From NCBI GenBank assembly GCA_021298575.1, contig JAJTFM010000014.1, positions 20,801-84,800 of the forward strand: DNA of 64,000 nucleotides. Reading direction: 5' to 3'. The position numbers and the translations under genes are program-made. The notes below the pieces were generated by a model. The model did no database searches. It was not told the DNA's origin and saw only the letters and a list, made by a program, of their open reading frames with translations. This stretch comes from Saprospiraceae bacterium. Its GTDB lineage: Bacteria > Bacteroidota > Bacteroidia > Chitinophagales > Saprospiraceae. This document shows, one piece after another, positions 17,445 through 26,679 of the stretch (positions are counted from its first letter, which is position 1; each line of letters opens with the position of its first letter).

Positions 17445-17476
17445 CAAAGCCGTTCATTCTCAAGGAATAAAGAAAC

Positions 17477-17746
17477 ATGGCAAAAAGATCAATCATCGCC
17501 CGCGAACACAAGCGCCAACGTATGGTGGCTAAATATGCCGACCTTCGCAAAAAGCTGAAAGAGGCTGGCGATTACGATGCGCTGGACAAGCTCCCTCGCA
17601 ATTCGAACCCAATTCGCCTGCACAATCGCTGCCTGCTCACCGGACGTCCGAAGGGATACATGCGCAAATTCGGAATTTGCCGTGTCAAGTTCCGCGAAAT
17701 GGCCCTGTTCGGCAAAATACCCGGAGTAACTAAAGCTTCCTGGTAA
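17477..17746 (+). CDS. rpsN: 30S ribosomal protein S14
   Basis: An 89-residue S14 with core [46 protein letters not shown]. Only isolated cysteines are present, without the CxxC-x12-CxxC pattern, so this is the zinc-independent, longer type. It binds in the 30S head near S3 and S10. Confidence 0.96.
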   Translation: MAKRSIIAREHKRQRMVAKYADLRKKLKEAGDYDALDKLPRNSNPIRLHNRCLLTGRPKGYMRKFGICRVKFREMALFGKIPGVTKASW

Positions 17747-17779
17747 AAACTCAGTTGTCCACTATCAACTTTTGATACA

Positions 17780-18190
17780 ATGCACGTCACCGACCCGATA
17801 GCAGATTATCTGACCCGTATTCGCAATGCGCAAATGGCGGGCCATCGCATCGTAGAGATTCCGGCCTCTCGTCTGAAGATGGCTATTACGGAAATCCTGT
17901 ACGACCAGGGTTATGTCCTCAAATACACTGTTGAGGAGAAAAATGACAGTAACAAGCAAGGCCTGATCAAGATCGCGCTGAAATATGACCCTGTGTCGAA
18001 GCGCCCCGTGATTAAGGAAATTGTTCGCGTTAGCCGCCCGGGTCTCCGTAAATTCGCAGGCTCAGGCGATATTCCCCGCATCATCAACGGTTTGGGTATC
18101 ATGATCGTCTCTACCTCCAAAGGGGTAATGACTGACAAGAAGGCCCGTGAGTTGAATGTAGGAGGCGAATTGCTTTGCTACGTTTACTAA
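17780..18190 (+). CDS. rpsH: 30S ribosomal protein S8
   Basis: A 136-residue S8 starting MHVTDPIADYLTRIRNAQMAGH and ending GLGIMIVSTSKGVMTDKKARELNVGGELLCYVY. S8 binds 16S helix 21 and, in E. coli, represses the spc operon by binding mRNA near rplE. No matching hairpin was searched for quantitatively here. Confidence 0.97.
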   Translation: MHVTDPIADYLTRIRNAQMAGHRIVEIPASRLKMAITEILYDQGYVLKYTVEEKNDSNKQGLIKIALKYDPVSKRPVIKEIVRVSRPGLRKFAGSGDIPRIINGLGIMIVSTSKGVMTDKKARELNVGGELLCYVY

Positions 18191-18285
18191 TTCCCTGCAA
18201 ACTGTCCGGCCTGAGCCGGTAGAAACCTGAATCACAGCATAAATTTCCTGACGCTGAAAGGCGGAGGGGCAAAAAATAAACGGAT

Positions 18286-18846
18286 ATGTCACGCATTGGT
18301 AAACTACCAATTACGCTCCCTGCAAAAGTGGAAGTTTCGGTGTCCTCTGATAACACCGTTACGGTGAAAGGACCGAAGGGTACACTGTCCCAAAAGGTTG
18401 ACCCCGATATAGCGGTCAAAGTTGATGGTGAAACGCTCCTGGTTGAGCGTCCTACCGAACAGAAACGCCATCGCGCCATGCATGGTCTGTACCGCGCACT
18501 CATCAATAATATGGTGGTGGGTGTAAGTCAGGGCTACACACGGGAGATGGAGGTTATTGGTGTTGGTTATCGTGTGGAGAGTAATGGTAACCTGCTTACT
18601 CTCACTATCGGTTACTCTCACCCGGTGATTTTTTATATTCCTTCTGAGTTAAAGCTCACAACGGCTATGGAAAAGGGCTCTGCGCCACTGATTCGCCTTG
18701 AGGGTATCGACAAAGAACTGATCGGTCAGGTATGCGCAAAGATTCGCTCCTTCCGTAAGCCCGAGCCTTATAAAGGGAAGGGTATTATGTTCAAGGGAGA
18801 GGTTATCCGTCGCAAGGCTGGTAAAACTGCCGGATCGAAGAAATAA
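18286..18846 (+). CDS. rplF: 50S ribosomal protein L6
   Basis: A 186-residue L6 with two homologous domains: MSRIGKLPITLPAKVEVSVSSDNTVTVKGPKGTLSQ and the C-terminal GIDKELIGQVCAKIRSFRKPEPYKGKGIMFKGEVIRRKAGKTAGSKK, which carries the family signature. It lies near the GTPase-associated centre. Confidence 0.97.
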   Translation: MSRIGKLPITLPAKVEVSVSSDNTVTVKGPKGTLSQKVDPDIAVKVDGETLLVERPTEQKRHRAMHGLYRALINNMVVGVSQGYTREMEVIGVGYRVESNGNLLTLTIGYSHPVIFYIPSELKLTTAMEKGSAPLIRLEGIDKELIGQVCAKIRSFRKPEPYKGKGIMFKGEVIRRKAGKTAGSKK

Positions 18847-18958
18847 TTTGTCTTCTTCTGTGCGTATTTGCCTCCAGAAGGTTCGCGCCCGGATTCTGAT
18901 AAAAATTAAACTTACGCTGCACCGGTCGGTCATCGGAGTAGTAAAAAAACAATAAAGC

Positions 18959-19300
18959 ATGAAACGCACAAAGAATCAAAGCCGCGAGCGCCTTCACATG
19001 CGGATCCGTAAGAAAGTAAACGGAACGGCTGAGCGCCCACGCCTGAGTGTTTTTCGCTCCAACGAGTCTATCTACTGCCAGTTGATAGATGATTTAAAAG
19101 GTCATACTATTGCTTCAGCTTCCTCAAAGGGCACAACGGGTACCAAGAGTGAGCGAGCAGCAGCAGTAGGTAAAATGATTGCAGAAAAGGCCAAGGAAAA
19201 CGGTATAGAAACTGTGGTTTTTGACCGCGGAGGGTATCGCTACCATGGTCGTGTACAATCTCTGGCTGAGGGTGCCCGCGAAGGTGGACTCAAATTCTAA
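18959..19300 (+). CDS. rplR: 50S ribosomal protein L18
   Basis: A 113-residue L18 binding 5S rRNA together with L5. Features are the basic N-terminus ([45 protein letters not shown]) and the closing [28 protein letters not shown]. The gap to rplF is 112 nt. Confidence 0.96.
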   Translation: MKRTKNQSRERLHMRIRKKVNGTAERPRLSVFRSNESIYCQLIDDLKGHTIASASSKGTTGTKSERAAAVGKMIAEKAKENGIETVVFDRGGYRYHGRVQSLAEGAREGGLKF

Positions 19301-19348
19301 ACAATCAATCGCTTACACGCGAACCAATAAAAACAACAGCTAAGCAAC

Positions 19349-19876
19349 ATGGCAAGGCAAGAAAGAGAAAAAGACGCCGCTCGCTCATCTGAGGAATCAG
19401 GTCTCAAAGAGAAACTGGTGGCACTCAATCGCGTAGCAAAAGTAACCAAAGGTGGTCGTACCTTCAGTTTCGCCGCAGTTGTGGTGGTCGGAGATGGTCA
19501 GGGCACTATAGGTCATGGCCTTGGCAAGGCACGTGAGGTTTCCGAGGCAATAGCCAAAGCAGTAAAGGATGCCGAGAAGAACACCATCAAGGTTCCTATT
19601 CTCAAAGGCACTATTCCACACGAAGCTTTTGGCAAATCGGATGCCGGCCGTGTAATAATTAAGCCGGCCGCTCACGGTACTGGTGTAATCGCAGGTGGTG
19701 CGATGCGTGCTGTGCTGGAGGCTGTAGGTGTACACGATGTACTGGCCAAGTCTCAGGGTTCCGCCAATCCGCATAACGTGGTAAAGGCAACTATTGCCGC
19801 TCTTGCCAACCTGCGCAGTCCTTCCGAGATTGCCCGTCAGCGAGGTATAACCATGGATAAACTATTTAACGGTTAA
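19349..19876 (+). CDS. rpsE: 30S ribosomal protein S5
   Basis: A 175-residue S5 with the dsRBD-like N-terminal domain ([43 protein letters not shown]) and the C-terminal domain with [30 protein letters not shown]5 lines the mRNA entry channel and affects decoding accuracy. The N-terminal ~20 residues are charged and variable. Confidence 0.97.
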   Translation: MARQEREKDAARSSEESGLKEKLVALNRVAKVTKGGRTFSFAAVVVVGDGQGTIGHGLGKAREVSEAIAKAVKDAEKNTIKVPILKGTIPHEAFGKSDAGRVIIKPAAHGTGVIAGGAMRAVLEAVGVHDVLAKSQGSANPHNVVKATIAALANLRSPSEIARQRGITMDKLFNG

Positions 19877-19921
19877 TATTGCCGTTTGAATTGACATTTT
19901 GAACGCTGAAATCACTCAGAA

Positions 19922-20101
19922 ATGGCTAAGATAAGGATCAAACTGGTGAAAAGCCCTATTGACAAGCACAAACGCCAGAAGCTCACGCTCACGGCACTGG
20001 GTTTTCGTAAGGTAAACCAAGTTGTGGAACATGAAGCAACTCCTCAAATTCATGGGATGCTACGTGTGGTACAACACCTCGTTCAGGTTGAAAACGCCTG
20101 A
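19922..20101 (+). CDS. rpmD: 50S ribosomal protein L30
   Basis: A 59-residue gene below the ORF-track length cut. The translation MAKIRIKLVKSPIDKHKRQK, then TLTALGFRKVNQVVEHEATP and QIHGMLRVVQHLVQVENA, is a typical L30. It sits between rpsE and rplO as in the standard spc order, starting 45 nt after the rpsE stop and ending at TGA 20099-20101. Confidence 0.96.
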   Translation: MAKIRIKLVKSPIDKHKRQKLTLTALGFRKVNQVVEHEATPQIHGMLRVVQHLVQVENA

Positions 20102-20161
20102 TAATTGAATCTGACATTTGTTAAGCGGACTTTTCCGGATACAAGTAAAAACTAACAAACA

Positions 20162-20608
20162 ATGGATCTTTCCAATCTTCGTCCTGCAGAAGGCTCAGTA
20201 AAAGCTCGCAAGAGAATCGGTCGTGGTACCGGTTCTGGTCGTGGAGGCACTTCTACGCGTGGCCACAAAGGCGACAAGGCCCGAAGCGGTTCCAAGGAGA
20301 AGCGTCACTTTGAAGGGGGCCAAACTCCTATGCAGCGCCGTCTGCCGAAGCGCGGCTTCAAAAATATCAACCGCGAAGTTTATTCCCCGCTTAATCTCGG
20401 TCAGTTGGAGCTCCTGTCGCAGAAACTTGGATCAGCCTCTTTTGATGTTGAATCCCTGGTGGCTGCAGGTGTCTCGAAAGCTAGTGAAAAGATTAAGTTG
20501 CTGGGTAACGGAAAACTCACCGCGAAAATCAATATTAAGGTACATGCCGCTTCTGCTGCCGCAAAAGCAGCCGTCGAAGCAGCTGGCGGCAGTGTTGAAA
20601 TCGTCTAA
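20162..20608 (+). CDS. rplO: 50S ribosomal protein L15
   Basis: A 148-residue L15 with the glycine/arginine-rich N-terminus MDLSNLRPAEGSVKARKRIGRGTGSGRGGTSTRGHKGDKARSGS that threads through 23S rRNA, and a globular C-terminal domain ending AAKAAVEAAGGSVEIV. It is a late assembly protein. It is followed by secY after 15 nt. Confidence 0.96.
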   Translation: MDLSNLRPAEGSVKARKRIGRGTGSGRGGTSTRGHKGDKARSGSKEKRHFEGGQTPMQRRLPKRGFKNINREVYSPLNLGQLELLSQKLGSASFDVESLVAAGVSKASEKIKLLGNGKLTAKINIKVHAASAAAKAAVEAAGGSVEIV

Positions 20609-20623
20609 ACCACACTCTCGGTA

Positions 20624-21988
20624 ATGAAACTTTTTACCGTTCTCAAGAATATCTGGAGCATCAAGGAACTGCGCGATCGCATCGTTTTCACGCTTGCATT
20701 GCTGCTTGTTTATCGTGTGGGTACTTTTGTGGTACTCCCCGGTGTCGTACCTGCTGCTCTCGACAAGGCTGCCCAAAATCGTGGCGCTAATGACCTGCTA
20801 GGTCTTATCAACGTGTTCACTGGTGGTGCCTTCGACAATGCCGCTATCTTCGCACTTGGTGTTATGCCGTATATCACGGCTTCCATCATTGTACAGTTGC
20901 TCGGCTTCGCACTGCCCTACTTCCAGCGCCTTCAATCCAAAGACGGCGAAAGTGGTCGCAAACGACTGAATCAGATTACACGTGTACTGACGGTAGCAAT
21001 CACACTCGTTCAGGGCGGCGGATATCTCCAGCTCGTTCGCAGTATCCCCGGTGCAGTTTCCCTTGAAGTTCCTGAGGGGCTCTTCTGGTTCTCCAATATC
21101 ATTATTCTTTCCGCAGGTACCATATTCTGTATGTGGCTGGGTGAAAGAATCACTGACAAGGGAATTGGTAACGGTACTTCCCTGATTATTCAGGCCGGTA
21201 TCATCGCACGTTTGCCACAGGCTTTCGTATTCGAATTCCAGAAGTTGTTCTCTGATAACAAACTGCTACTGTTCTTCCTTGAGCTGGCACTGTTCTTCGT
21301 AGTCGTGATGGCAACTATTCTGGTCATTCAGGGTGTACGCCGTATTCCTATTCAGTTTGCAAAGCGGATGGTAGGTCGTACAGGTGGCGCAATGCCAGCT
21401 GCAAGCGCCCGCGATTATCTGCCCCTCAAAGTGAATTCTGCCGGTGTAATGCCAATCATCTTCGCTCAGGCGCTGATGTTCCTGCCCGCCACTGCTATAC
21501 AGTATATGTCAGGCGACAGTGTGAATACAGGTCGTATTAATATGCTGAATGATATTTACTCTCTCGGATATAACTTGCTGTTCTTCACACTGATAGTTGT
21601 CTTCACGTATGTTTATACTGCGCTGATGATCAACCCGACCAGCTATGCCGATTATCTGAAGAGAAACAATGCTTTCATTCCGGGTGTAAAGCCGGGAGAA
21701 GCCACTTCCGATTATATTGATAATATCATGACCCGTATTACACTGCCAGGAGCAGTCTTTCTCGGACTCATCGGTATATTGCCTTCAATAGCAGCTACTT
21801 TTGGTATTAACCAGCAGTTTGCACTGTTCTTCGGCGGAACTACCCTCCTTATTATGGTGGGTGTAGCCCTGGACACACTGCAGGTGATTGAGAGTTATTT
21901 GCTCACGCAGAAATACGACGGTCTGATTAAATCAGGCAGGATTCAGGGTCGCACTTCATCCGGTCTGCAGGTTGGTCAGCCTCAATAA
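20624..21988 (+). CDS. secY: Protein translocase subunit SecY
   Basis: SecY is the channel of the Sec translocon in the inner membrane. The 454-residue protein has ten predicted hydrophobic segments, starting with RIVFTLALLLVYRVGTFVVLPGV. The conserved LGVMPYITASIIVQLL, ERITDKGIGNGTSLII and YADYLKRNNAFIPGVKPGEAT regions are present. The C-terminus (SGRIQGRTSSGLQVGQPQ) is short. It is co-transcribed with ribosomal genes, as is usual. Confidence 0.97.
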   Translation: MKLFTVLKNIWSIKELRDRIVFTLALLLVYRVGTFVVLPGVVPAALDKAAQNRGANDLLGLINVFTGGAFDNAAIFALGVMPYITASIIVQLLGFALPYFQRLQSKDGESGRKRLNQITRVLTVAITLVQGGGYLQLVRSIPGAVSLEVPEGLFWFSNIIILSAGTIFCMWLGERITDKGIGNGTSLIIQAGIIARLPQAFVFEFQKLFSDNKLLLFFLELALFFVVVMATILVIQGVRRIPIQFAKRMVGRTGGAMPAASARDYLPLKVNSAGVMPIIFAQALMFLPATAIQYMSGDSVNTGRINMLNDIYSLGYNLLFFTLIVVFTYVYTALMINPTSYADYLKRNNAFIPGVKPGEATSDYIDNIMTRITLPGAVFLGLIGILPSIAATFGINQQFALFFGGTTLLIMVGVALDTLQVIESYLLTQKYDGLIKSGRIQGRTSSGLQVGQPQ

Positions 21989-22043
21989 TTGAATATTCTC
22001 TGAGGTGCTTTTCCGGCGCCAAATGTGAAATAAATAACAGGAT

Positions 22044-22883
22044 ATGGGATTGTTTTCAGCTCAGGACGGACGACGGATCTTTTACAAGACCGCTGCTGAA
22101 ATTGAACTGATGCGAAACGCAAATATCCTTGTTTCAAAAACACTGGCTCATGTAGCCAGTATGCTTAAACCCGGTGTAACCGGACAGATCATTGACAAGG
22201 CTGCAGAGGAGTTCATTCGCGACCATGGCGGTCGACCGGCATTTAAAGGGTATCACGGATTCCCGTCAACACTGTGTGTGTCTTACAATGATATCGTAGT
22301 GCACGGGATACCAGGCAAGCGGGAGTTTGCAGATACAGATGTTGTTTCGGTTGACTGCGGGGTCGAACTCGAAGGTTATTACGGGGATGCGGCATACACA
22401 TTCGCTTTTTCGAAAGTAACCGGGGATGTTCTCGATTTGCTTCAAACTACTTACAGGTCCCTTTATCTGGGTATCGAAAAGGCAGTTCATGGCAATCGAA
22501 TCGGGGATATATCTTTCGCGATTCAGGACTATTGTGAACGACAGCACAAATACAGTGTGGTCAGAGATTTGGTAGGACATGGAATCGGCAAATCACTTCA
22601 TGAAGAACCGGAAGTGCCTAATTACGGCAGAAGGGGAAAAGGCTTCCTGATGATGGAAGGACTGGTGATTGCTATTGAGCCAATGATTAACATGGGAACG
22701 AAAGATGTTTATCAGGATCGCGACGGGTGGACGATCTTCACAAGAGATCATAAACCCAGTGCACACTATGAACACTCTGTCGCAGTAAAGAAGGGTCGGG
22801 CCGACATTCTGTCGGATCATTCTTTTTTGCTGAATGAAATAAAAAATAATCCTGAATTGCAAGAAATTTTGCCTAAAAATTAG
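22044..22883 (+). CDS. map: Methionine aminopeptidase
   Basis: Map removes the N-terminal methionine from nascent proteins using a dinuclear metal site. The 279-residue type I enzyme has its metal ligands in the expected segments: [19 protein letters not shown] (two Asp), [19 protein letters not shown] (His) and [11 protein letters not shown] (Glu), with a closing EHSVAV (Glu). About 15 extra N-terminal residues ([15 protein letters not shown]) precede the usual start. Its spacing from secY and its position before infA are normal for the phylum. Confidence 0.96.
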   Translation: MGLFSAQDGRRIFYKTAAEIELMRNANILVSKTLAHVASMLKPGVTGQIIDKAAEEFIRDHGGRPAFKGYHGFPSTLCVSYNDIVVHGIPGKREFADTDVVSVDCGVELEGYYGDAAYTFAFSKVTGDVLDLLQTTYRSLYLGIEKAVHGNRIGDISFAIQDYCERQHKYSVVRDLVGHGIGKSLHEEPEVPNYGRRGKGFLMMEGLVIAIEPMINMGTKDVYQDRDGWTIFTRDHKPSAHYEHSVAVKKGRADILSDHSFLLNEIKNNPELQEILPKN

Positions 22884-22918
22884 ACCTTTGCAGCCCGAAA
22901 TTTAAAAGGGCCCTTTTT

Positions 22919-23079
22919 ATGGCGAAAGAAGACTTGATCAAACAGGATGGCGTGGTTGCCGAAGCACTTTCAAATGCAAATTTCAAAGTGCAGCTGGAAA
23001 ACGGCCACATCATACTGTGTCTGTAGAAATGTCACCCTACGATTTGACCCGTGGGCGCATCATCTACCGATACAAGTAA
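22919..23079 (+). pseudogene. infA: Translation initiation factor IF-1 gene with internal deletion and frameshift
   Basis: The reading frame starts as a perfect IF-1 ([34 protein letters not shown]) but meets TAG at 23024-23026 after 35 codons. The family's C-terminal part, [18 protein letters not shown], resumes at once in another frame and ends at TAA 23077-23079. The middle segment (HISGKMRxNxIRILxGDxVx, about 20 residues) is absent: only 2 nt remain where about 60 are expected, an implied loss of about 58 nt. IF-1 is normally 72 residues and essential. Either the cell has another infA copy, or this is a sequencing or assembly error. The start follows a GACCTTTG element, one mismatch from the promoter consensus. 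Confidence 0.85.
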
Positions 23080-23113
23080 GTTTAAAACGACAATTTGAAA
23101 AACGACTGAGGAT

Positions 23114-23230
23114 ATGAAAGTCAGACCGTCCATCAAGAAGCGTTCTGCGGACTGCAAGATCGTTCGCCGCAAAGGCAAACTGTACGTCATCAACAAAAAG
23201 AACCCGAAGTTCAAACAGCGGCAGGGGTAA
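23114..23230 (+). CDS. rpmJ: 50S ribosomal protein L36
   Basis: A 38-residue gene too short for the ORF track: [20 protein letters not shown] then [18 protein letters not shown]. The usual zinc ligands of L36 (CxxC, C, H) are only partly kept: a single Cys remains in ADCKIV. This is therefore the zinc-independent form. Its location after infA is canonical. Confidence 0.95.
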   Translation: MKVRPSIKKRSADCKIVRRKGKLYVINKKNPKFKQRQG

Positions 23231-23289
23231 TTCCCTGTGGCAGTCGGCTTCGATGTCAACATTTTTGAATACACAAATCAACACAATAT

Positions 23290-23667
23290 ATGGCACGTAT
23301 TGCTGGAGTTGATCTTCCCCGTCAGAAAAGAGGGGTTATTGGCCTGACCTACATTTACGGTATAGGCTCTTCAACTGCGTCCGCTATTCTGGAAAAAGCC
23401 GGAATTGACGAGAACACCAAGGTTGAAAACTGGAATGATGAGAATATCAAGGCGATATCCCGCATCATTGCTGACGACTACAAGACCGAAGGTCAGCTGC
23501 GTTCTGAGGTTCAGTTGAACATCAAGCGTCTGATGGATGTTGGTTGTTATCGCGGTCTGCGCCACCGTAAGGGTCTTCCCCTGCGTGGTCAGCGTACCCG
23601 TACGAATGCCCGCACACGCAAGGGCAAGCGTAAGACAGTTGCCAACAAGAAAAAAGTGACTAAGTAA
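23290..23667 (+). CDS. rpsM: 30S ribosomal protein S13
   Basis: A 125-residue S13 with [26 protein letters not shown], the helix-two-turn-helix core and the basic end [36 protein letters not shown] that reaches P-site tRNA. It is the first gene of the alpha-operon part of the cluster. Confidence 0.97.
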   Translation: MARIAGVDLPRQKRGVIGLTYIYGIGSSTASAILEKAGIDENTKVENWNDENIKAISRIIADDYKTEGQLRSEVQLNIKRLMDVGCYRGLRHRKGLPLRGQRTRTNARTRKGKRKTVANKKKVTK

Positions 23668-23676
23668 TAATGGGTA

Positions 23677-23695
23677 ACTGCCGCAAGGCGGCAGT
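23677..23695 (+). promoter_or_regulatory. Intercistronic hairpin between rpsM and rpsK
   Basis: A perfect 8-bp stem ACTGCCGC / GCGGCAGT with a three-base loop, nine bases after the rpsM stop, followed by CATCTTTTC. The T-run is weak and the gene order continues, so partial termination, mRNA stabilisation or processing is likelier than full termination. Confidence 0.5.
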
Positions 23696-23755
23696 CATCT
23701 TTTCATAAAAAGCCAAGGGCCGGCTGAAATTGTCGGCTCACAATGCAACAAAAAA

Positions 23756-24148
23756 ATGGCAAAAGGAGCATCCAAAAAGGTTGTCAAGCGCAAAGTGAAA
23801 GTATCGCCGGAGGGTCTTGTTTTCATCCAGGCTTCTTTCAATAACCTCATCATCTCTATCACAAACAAGCAGGGAGAAGTGATTTCCTGGGCTTCTGCAG
23901 GTAAAGCTGGTTTTCGCGGTTCCAAAAAGAACACGCCTTATGCTGCACAGGTTGCTGCCAACGATGCGGCTAAAACCGCTTATGATGCGGGTCTGCGCTC
24001 TGTCGAGGTGTTTGTCAAAGGCCCCGGTTCCGGTCGTGAAGCTGCTATCCGCGCGGTAGATCAGTCTGGCATCAAGGTGCTTCTGATCAAAGACGTTACA
24101 CCGATGCCTCACAACGGATGCCGTCCGCCAAAGCGCCGTCGCGTTTAA
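23756..24148 (+). CDS. rpsK: 30S ribosomal protein S11
   Basis: A 130-residue S11 with [49 protein letters not shown] and the closing [18 protein letters not shown]. It forms the 30S platform by the E site. The conserved asparagine in PHNGCRPPK, a site of isoaspartate formation in E. coli, is present. Confidence 0.97.
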   Translation: MAKGASKKVVKRKVKVSPEGLVFIQASFNNLIISITNKQGEVISWASAGKAGFRGSKKNTPYAAQVAANDAAKTAYDAGLRSVEVFVKGPGSGREAAIRAVDQSGIKVLLIKDVTPMPHNGCRPPKRRRV

Positions 24149-24192
24149 TGCCATCTTCTTCATTCAAGCTTTAAAATAGCACATTCAACATA

Positions 24193-24807
24193 ATGGCTCG
24201 TTATACTGGTCCAACTACCAAAAAAGCCCGTACATTCGGCGAACCAATCTTTGGTTTCGATAAAGCTTTTGAGCGCAGGAAGTATCCTCCCGGACAACAC
24301 GGACTGTCTCGTAAGAAGAAGCAGGCTTCGAACTATGCTCAGCAGTTGTCTGAAAAGCAGAAAGCCAAGTACACTTATGGAGTACTGGAGCGTCAGTTCC
24401 GTAAAACTTTCCAAAGTGCAACCCGCCGTCATGGTGTAACAGGTGAGGTTCTCCTTCAGTTGCTGGAGGCGCGTCTCGATAATACTGTTTACCGTATGGG
24501 TATTGCCAATACACGCAGAGGAGCTCGCCAGCTCGTTGGTCACCGTCATGTAACGGTGAACGGACAAGTTGTAAACATTCCTTCTTACACCCTCAAGCCG
24601 GGTGACGTTGTAGCTGTGCGCGGCCGTTCCAAAGCACTGGAAATTATCACGTCCAATGTCGGAGCCAAGACAAGTAATGTACGTCAGTTTGGCTGGATTG
24701 AGTGGAACCCTGATCAAATGAAAGGTGTTTTTCTTGCATACCCGCAGCGCGACCAGATTCCTGAAAAAATCAACGAGCAGCTCATTGTTGAGTTGTACTC
24801 TAAGTAA
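24193..24807 (+). CDS. rpsD: 30S ribosomal protein S4
   Basis: A 204-residue S4 with the N-terminal region [21 protein letters not shown] and S4 RNA-binding domain [40 protein letters not shown]4 initiates 30S assembly. It has no zinc-binding cysteines at the N-terminus. In E. coli it represses the alpha operon. Confidence 0.97.
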   Translation: MARYTGPTTKKARTFGEPIFGFDKAFERRKYPPGQHGLSRKKKQASNYAQQLSEKQKAKYTYGVLERQFRKTFQSATRRHGVTGEVLLQLLEARLDNTVYRMGIANTRRGARQLVGHRHVTVNGQVVNIPSYTLKPGDVVAVRGRSKALEIITSNVGAKTSNVRQFGWIEWNPDQMKGVFLAYPQRDQIPEKINEQLIVELYSK

Positions 24808-24952
24808 GAGGTGCTGAAGCGAATATGGTTGGCGTTCATTCTGAATGTCAACCGTTTTCGCGTAATATGCCAAACCCTTCCCCGGGTTTCTTCGTGCCCT
24901 GCCTGAAAACAAATTTGTTCTTTACCACCCAATCACTCTCGGAGCGTTCAAT

Positions 24953-25951
24953 ATGAGCATTCTCAATTTCCAAAAGCCTGACAAAATTCTGTTGCAAAAA
25001 GCAACCGATTTCGAGGGCACTTTCGAGTTCAAGCCACTGGAACCGGGTTTCGGCCAAACGGTGGGCAACTCGCTTCGCCGCGTTCTCCTCTCCTCTCTCG
25101 AAGGTTATGCCATCAGCGCTGTACGCATCGGCGGTGTTGACCATGAGTTTGCGACGATCCGCGGCGTAGTCGAAGACGTGGTGGATATCGTTCTCAATCT
25201 CAAGCAGGTTCGTATCAAACCTGTTATTCAGGATGAAAAAGGCGCAGCAGAAAAAATTTACCTGACTGTCAGCGGTCGTGAAGAATTCCGTGCCGGCCAG
25301 ATTGAAGAGTTCACCAATGTGTTCAAAGTAATGAACCCGGAACTGTTAATCTGTCGTATGGAGCCTTCTGTAACTCTTGAAATGGAGTTCACGGTCACAA
25401 AAGGACGTGGTTATCAGCCAGCCGATGATGGTGCCCCTAAGGAAGTTGCTATCGGTGTTATTCCGATTGATGCAATTTACACGCCTATCAAGAATGTTTC
25501 CTACAAGGTAGATAATACACGTGTAGGTCAGCGTACCGATTACGAGCGTTTGGTTGTTGATATCAAAACCGATGGTACTATTCATCCGGAAGATGCCATC
25601 CGCGAAGCAAGCCGTATTCTGATTCAGCATCTGATGCTGATTACAGACGAGAACATTACATTCGATACGCCCACTAACCGCGAAGAAAATGTGGTTGATG
25701 AGCATATCCTCCACATGCGTAAACTCCTCAAGACTTCTCTGGAAGATCTTGATCTCAGTGTTCGCGCATACAACTGCCTCAAGGCAGCCAAAATCAATAC
25801 GTTGGCTGAGTTGGTTCGTTACGATACCCATGAACTGCTCAAATTCCGTAACTTCGGCAAGAAATCTCTCGTTGAGATCGAAGAACTCCTTCAGGAGAAG
25901 AATCTTACCTTCGGAATGGATCTTGCCAAGTACAAGCTTGAAGAAGAATAA
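24953..25951 (+). CDS. rpoA: DNA-directed RNA polymerase subunit alpha
   Basis: A 332-residue alpha subunit. The N-terminal dimerisation domain includes FKPLEPGFGQTVGNSLRRVLLSSLEGYAISAVRIGGVDHEF; the C-terminal domain (about 250-320) includes LDLSVRAYNCLKAAKINTLAELVRYDTHELLKFRNFGKKSLVEIEELL. It nucleates polymerase assembly and binds upstream DNA and activators. A 145-nt gap precedes it. Nothing unusual was seen. Confidence 0.97.
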   Translation: MSILNFQKPDKILLQKATDFEGTFEFKPLEPGFGQTVGNSLRRVLLSSLEGYAISAVRIGGVDHEFATIRGVVEDVVDIVLNLKQVRIKPVIQDEKGAAEKIYLTVSGREEFRAGQIEEFTNVFKVMNPELLICRMEPSVTLEMEFTVTKGRGYQPADDGAPKEVAIGVIPIDAIYTPIKNVSYKVDNTRVGQRTDYERLVVDIKTDGTIHPEDAIREASRILIQHLMLITDENITFDTPTNREENVVDEHILHMRKLLKTSLEDLDLSVRAYNCLKAAKINTLAELVRYDTHELLKFRNFGKKSLVEIEELLQEKNLTFGMDLAKYKLEEE

Positions 25952-26033
25952 TTCATTTTTTCACCAAGTGTGGTAACTGTCGAGCGCCTTTGGCTGCCCC
26001 GGTGCTACCACCTGCAATACAGGTCTTTCATAC

Positions 26034-26600
26034 ATGAGACACGGAGATAAGATCAACAATCTCGGGCGTACGGCCTCCCACCGCCGCGCTCTTTTGGCCA
26101 ACCTGGCTATCGCACTCATCGAACACAAGCGTATAGTAACTACGCTGGCAAAAGCAAAGGCTCTTCGCCTTTATATCGAGCCACTGGTAACAAAGGCAAA
26201 GGAAAATACTACGCACCAGCGTCGTATGGTCTTCTCTTATCTTACCAATAAAGAGGCCGTTACTGAACTTTTCGGCCCTATTGCCGAGAAAGTCGGTGAT
26301 CGTCCGGGTGGATATGTACGTGTAATCAAAATGGGCTTCCGCCGCGGTGACGGTGCAGAAACTGCCATGATTGAGTTCGTTGATTTCAACGAAACATACC
26401 AGCCTAACGCAGGCAAGGAAAAACGCGCCAAGCGCACCCGCCGTGGTGGTCGTAAATCTTCGGCTGCTGTGGCAGAAGAAACACCAGCAACTGCTCCGGT
26501 AGTGGATGAGGTGGCAGATAACTCGGCAGAGGTGGCTGCTGCAGAAGAAGCAGCTACAGAAGCACCTGCTACTGAAGAAAACAAGGAAGAACAGGCTTAA
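26034..26600 (+). CDS. rplQ: 50S ribosomal protein L17 with acidic C-terminal tail
   Basis: Residues 1-120 are a normal L17 ([45 protein letters not shown] ... [29 protein letters not shown]). About 60 further residues are first basic ([17 protein letters not shown]), then Ala/Glu-rich ([29 protein letters not shown]). Similar tails are common in Bacteroidota L17. It is the last gene of the supercluster, followed by a strong terminator. Confidence 0.96.
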   Translation: MRHGDKINNLGRTASHRRALLANLAIALIEHKRIVTTLAKAKALRLYIEPLVTKAKENTTHQRRMVFSYLTNKEAVTELFGPIAEKVGDRPGGYVRVIKMGFRRGDGAETAMIEFVDFNETYQPNAGKEKRAKRTRRGGRKSSAAVAEETPATAPVVDEVADNSAEVAAAEEAATEAPATEENKEEQA

Positions 26601-26631
26601 TCAAGATCCTTCTTCACTGTATATTATACCG

Positions 26632-26672
26632 TTCCGGGCCTCTGTCTCTTGCAGTGGCCCGGAATTTTTTTT
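26632..26672 (+). terminator. Intrinsic terminator of the ribosomal cluster
   Basis: Stem TTCCGGGCC (26632-26640) with GGCCCGGAA (26656-26664), followed by a T8 run. It lies 31 nt after the rplQ stop. Confidence 0.9.
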
Positions 26673-26679
26673 CGCGGCA

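Noticed and set aside
22919-23079. Programmed frameshifting to make IF-1
   Set aside because: The conserved middle of the protein is missing altogether, so no frameshift could restore a full factor.
23677-23695. Terminator ending the operon after rpsM
   Set aside because: The stem is strong but the T-run is weak and rpsK, rpsD and rpoA follow in canonical order.
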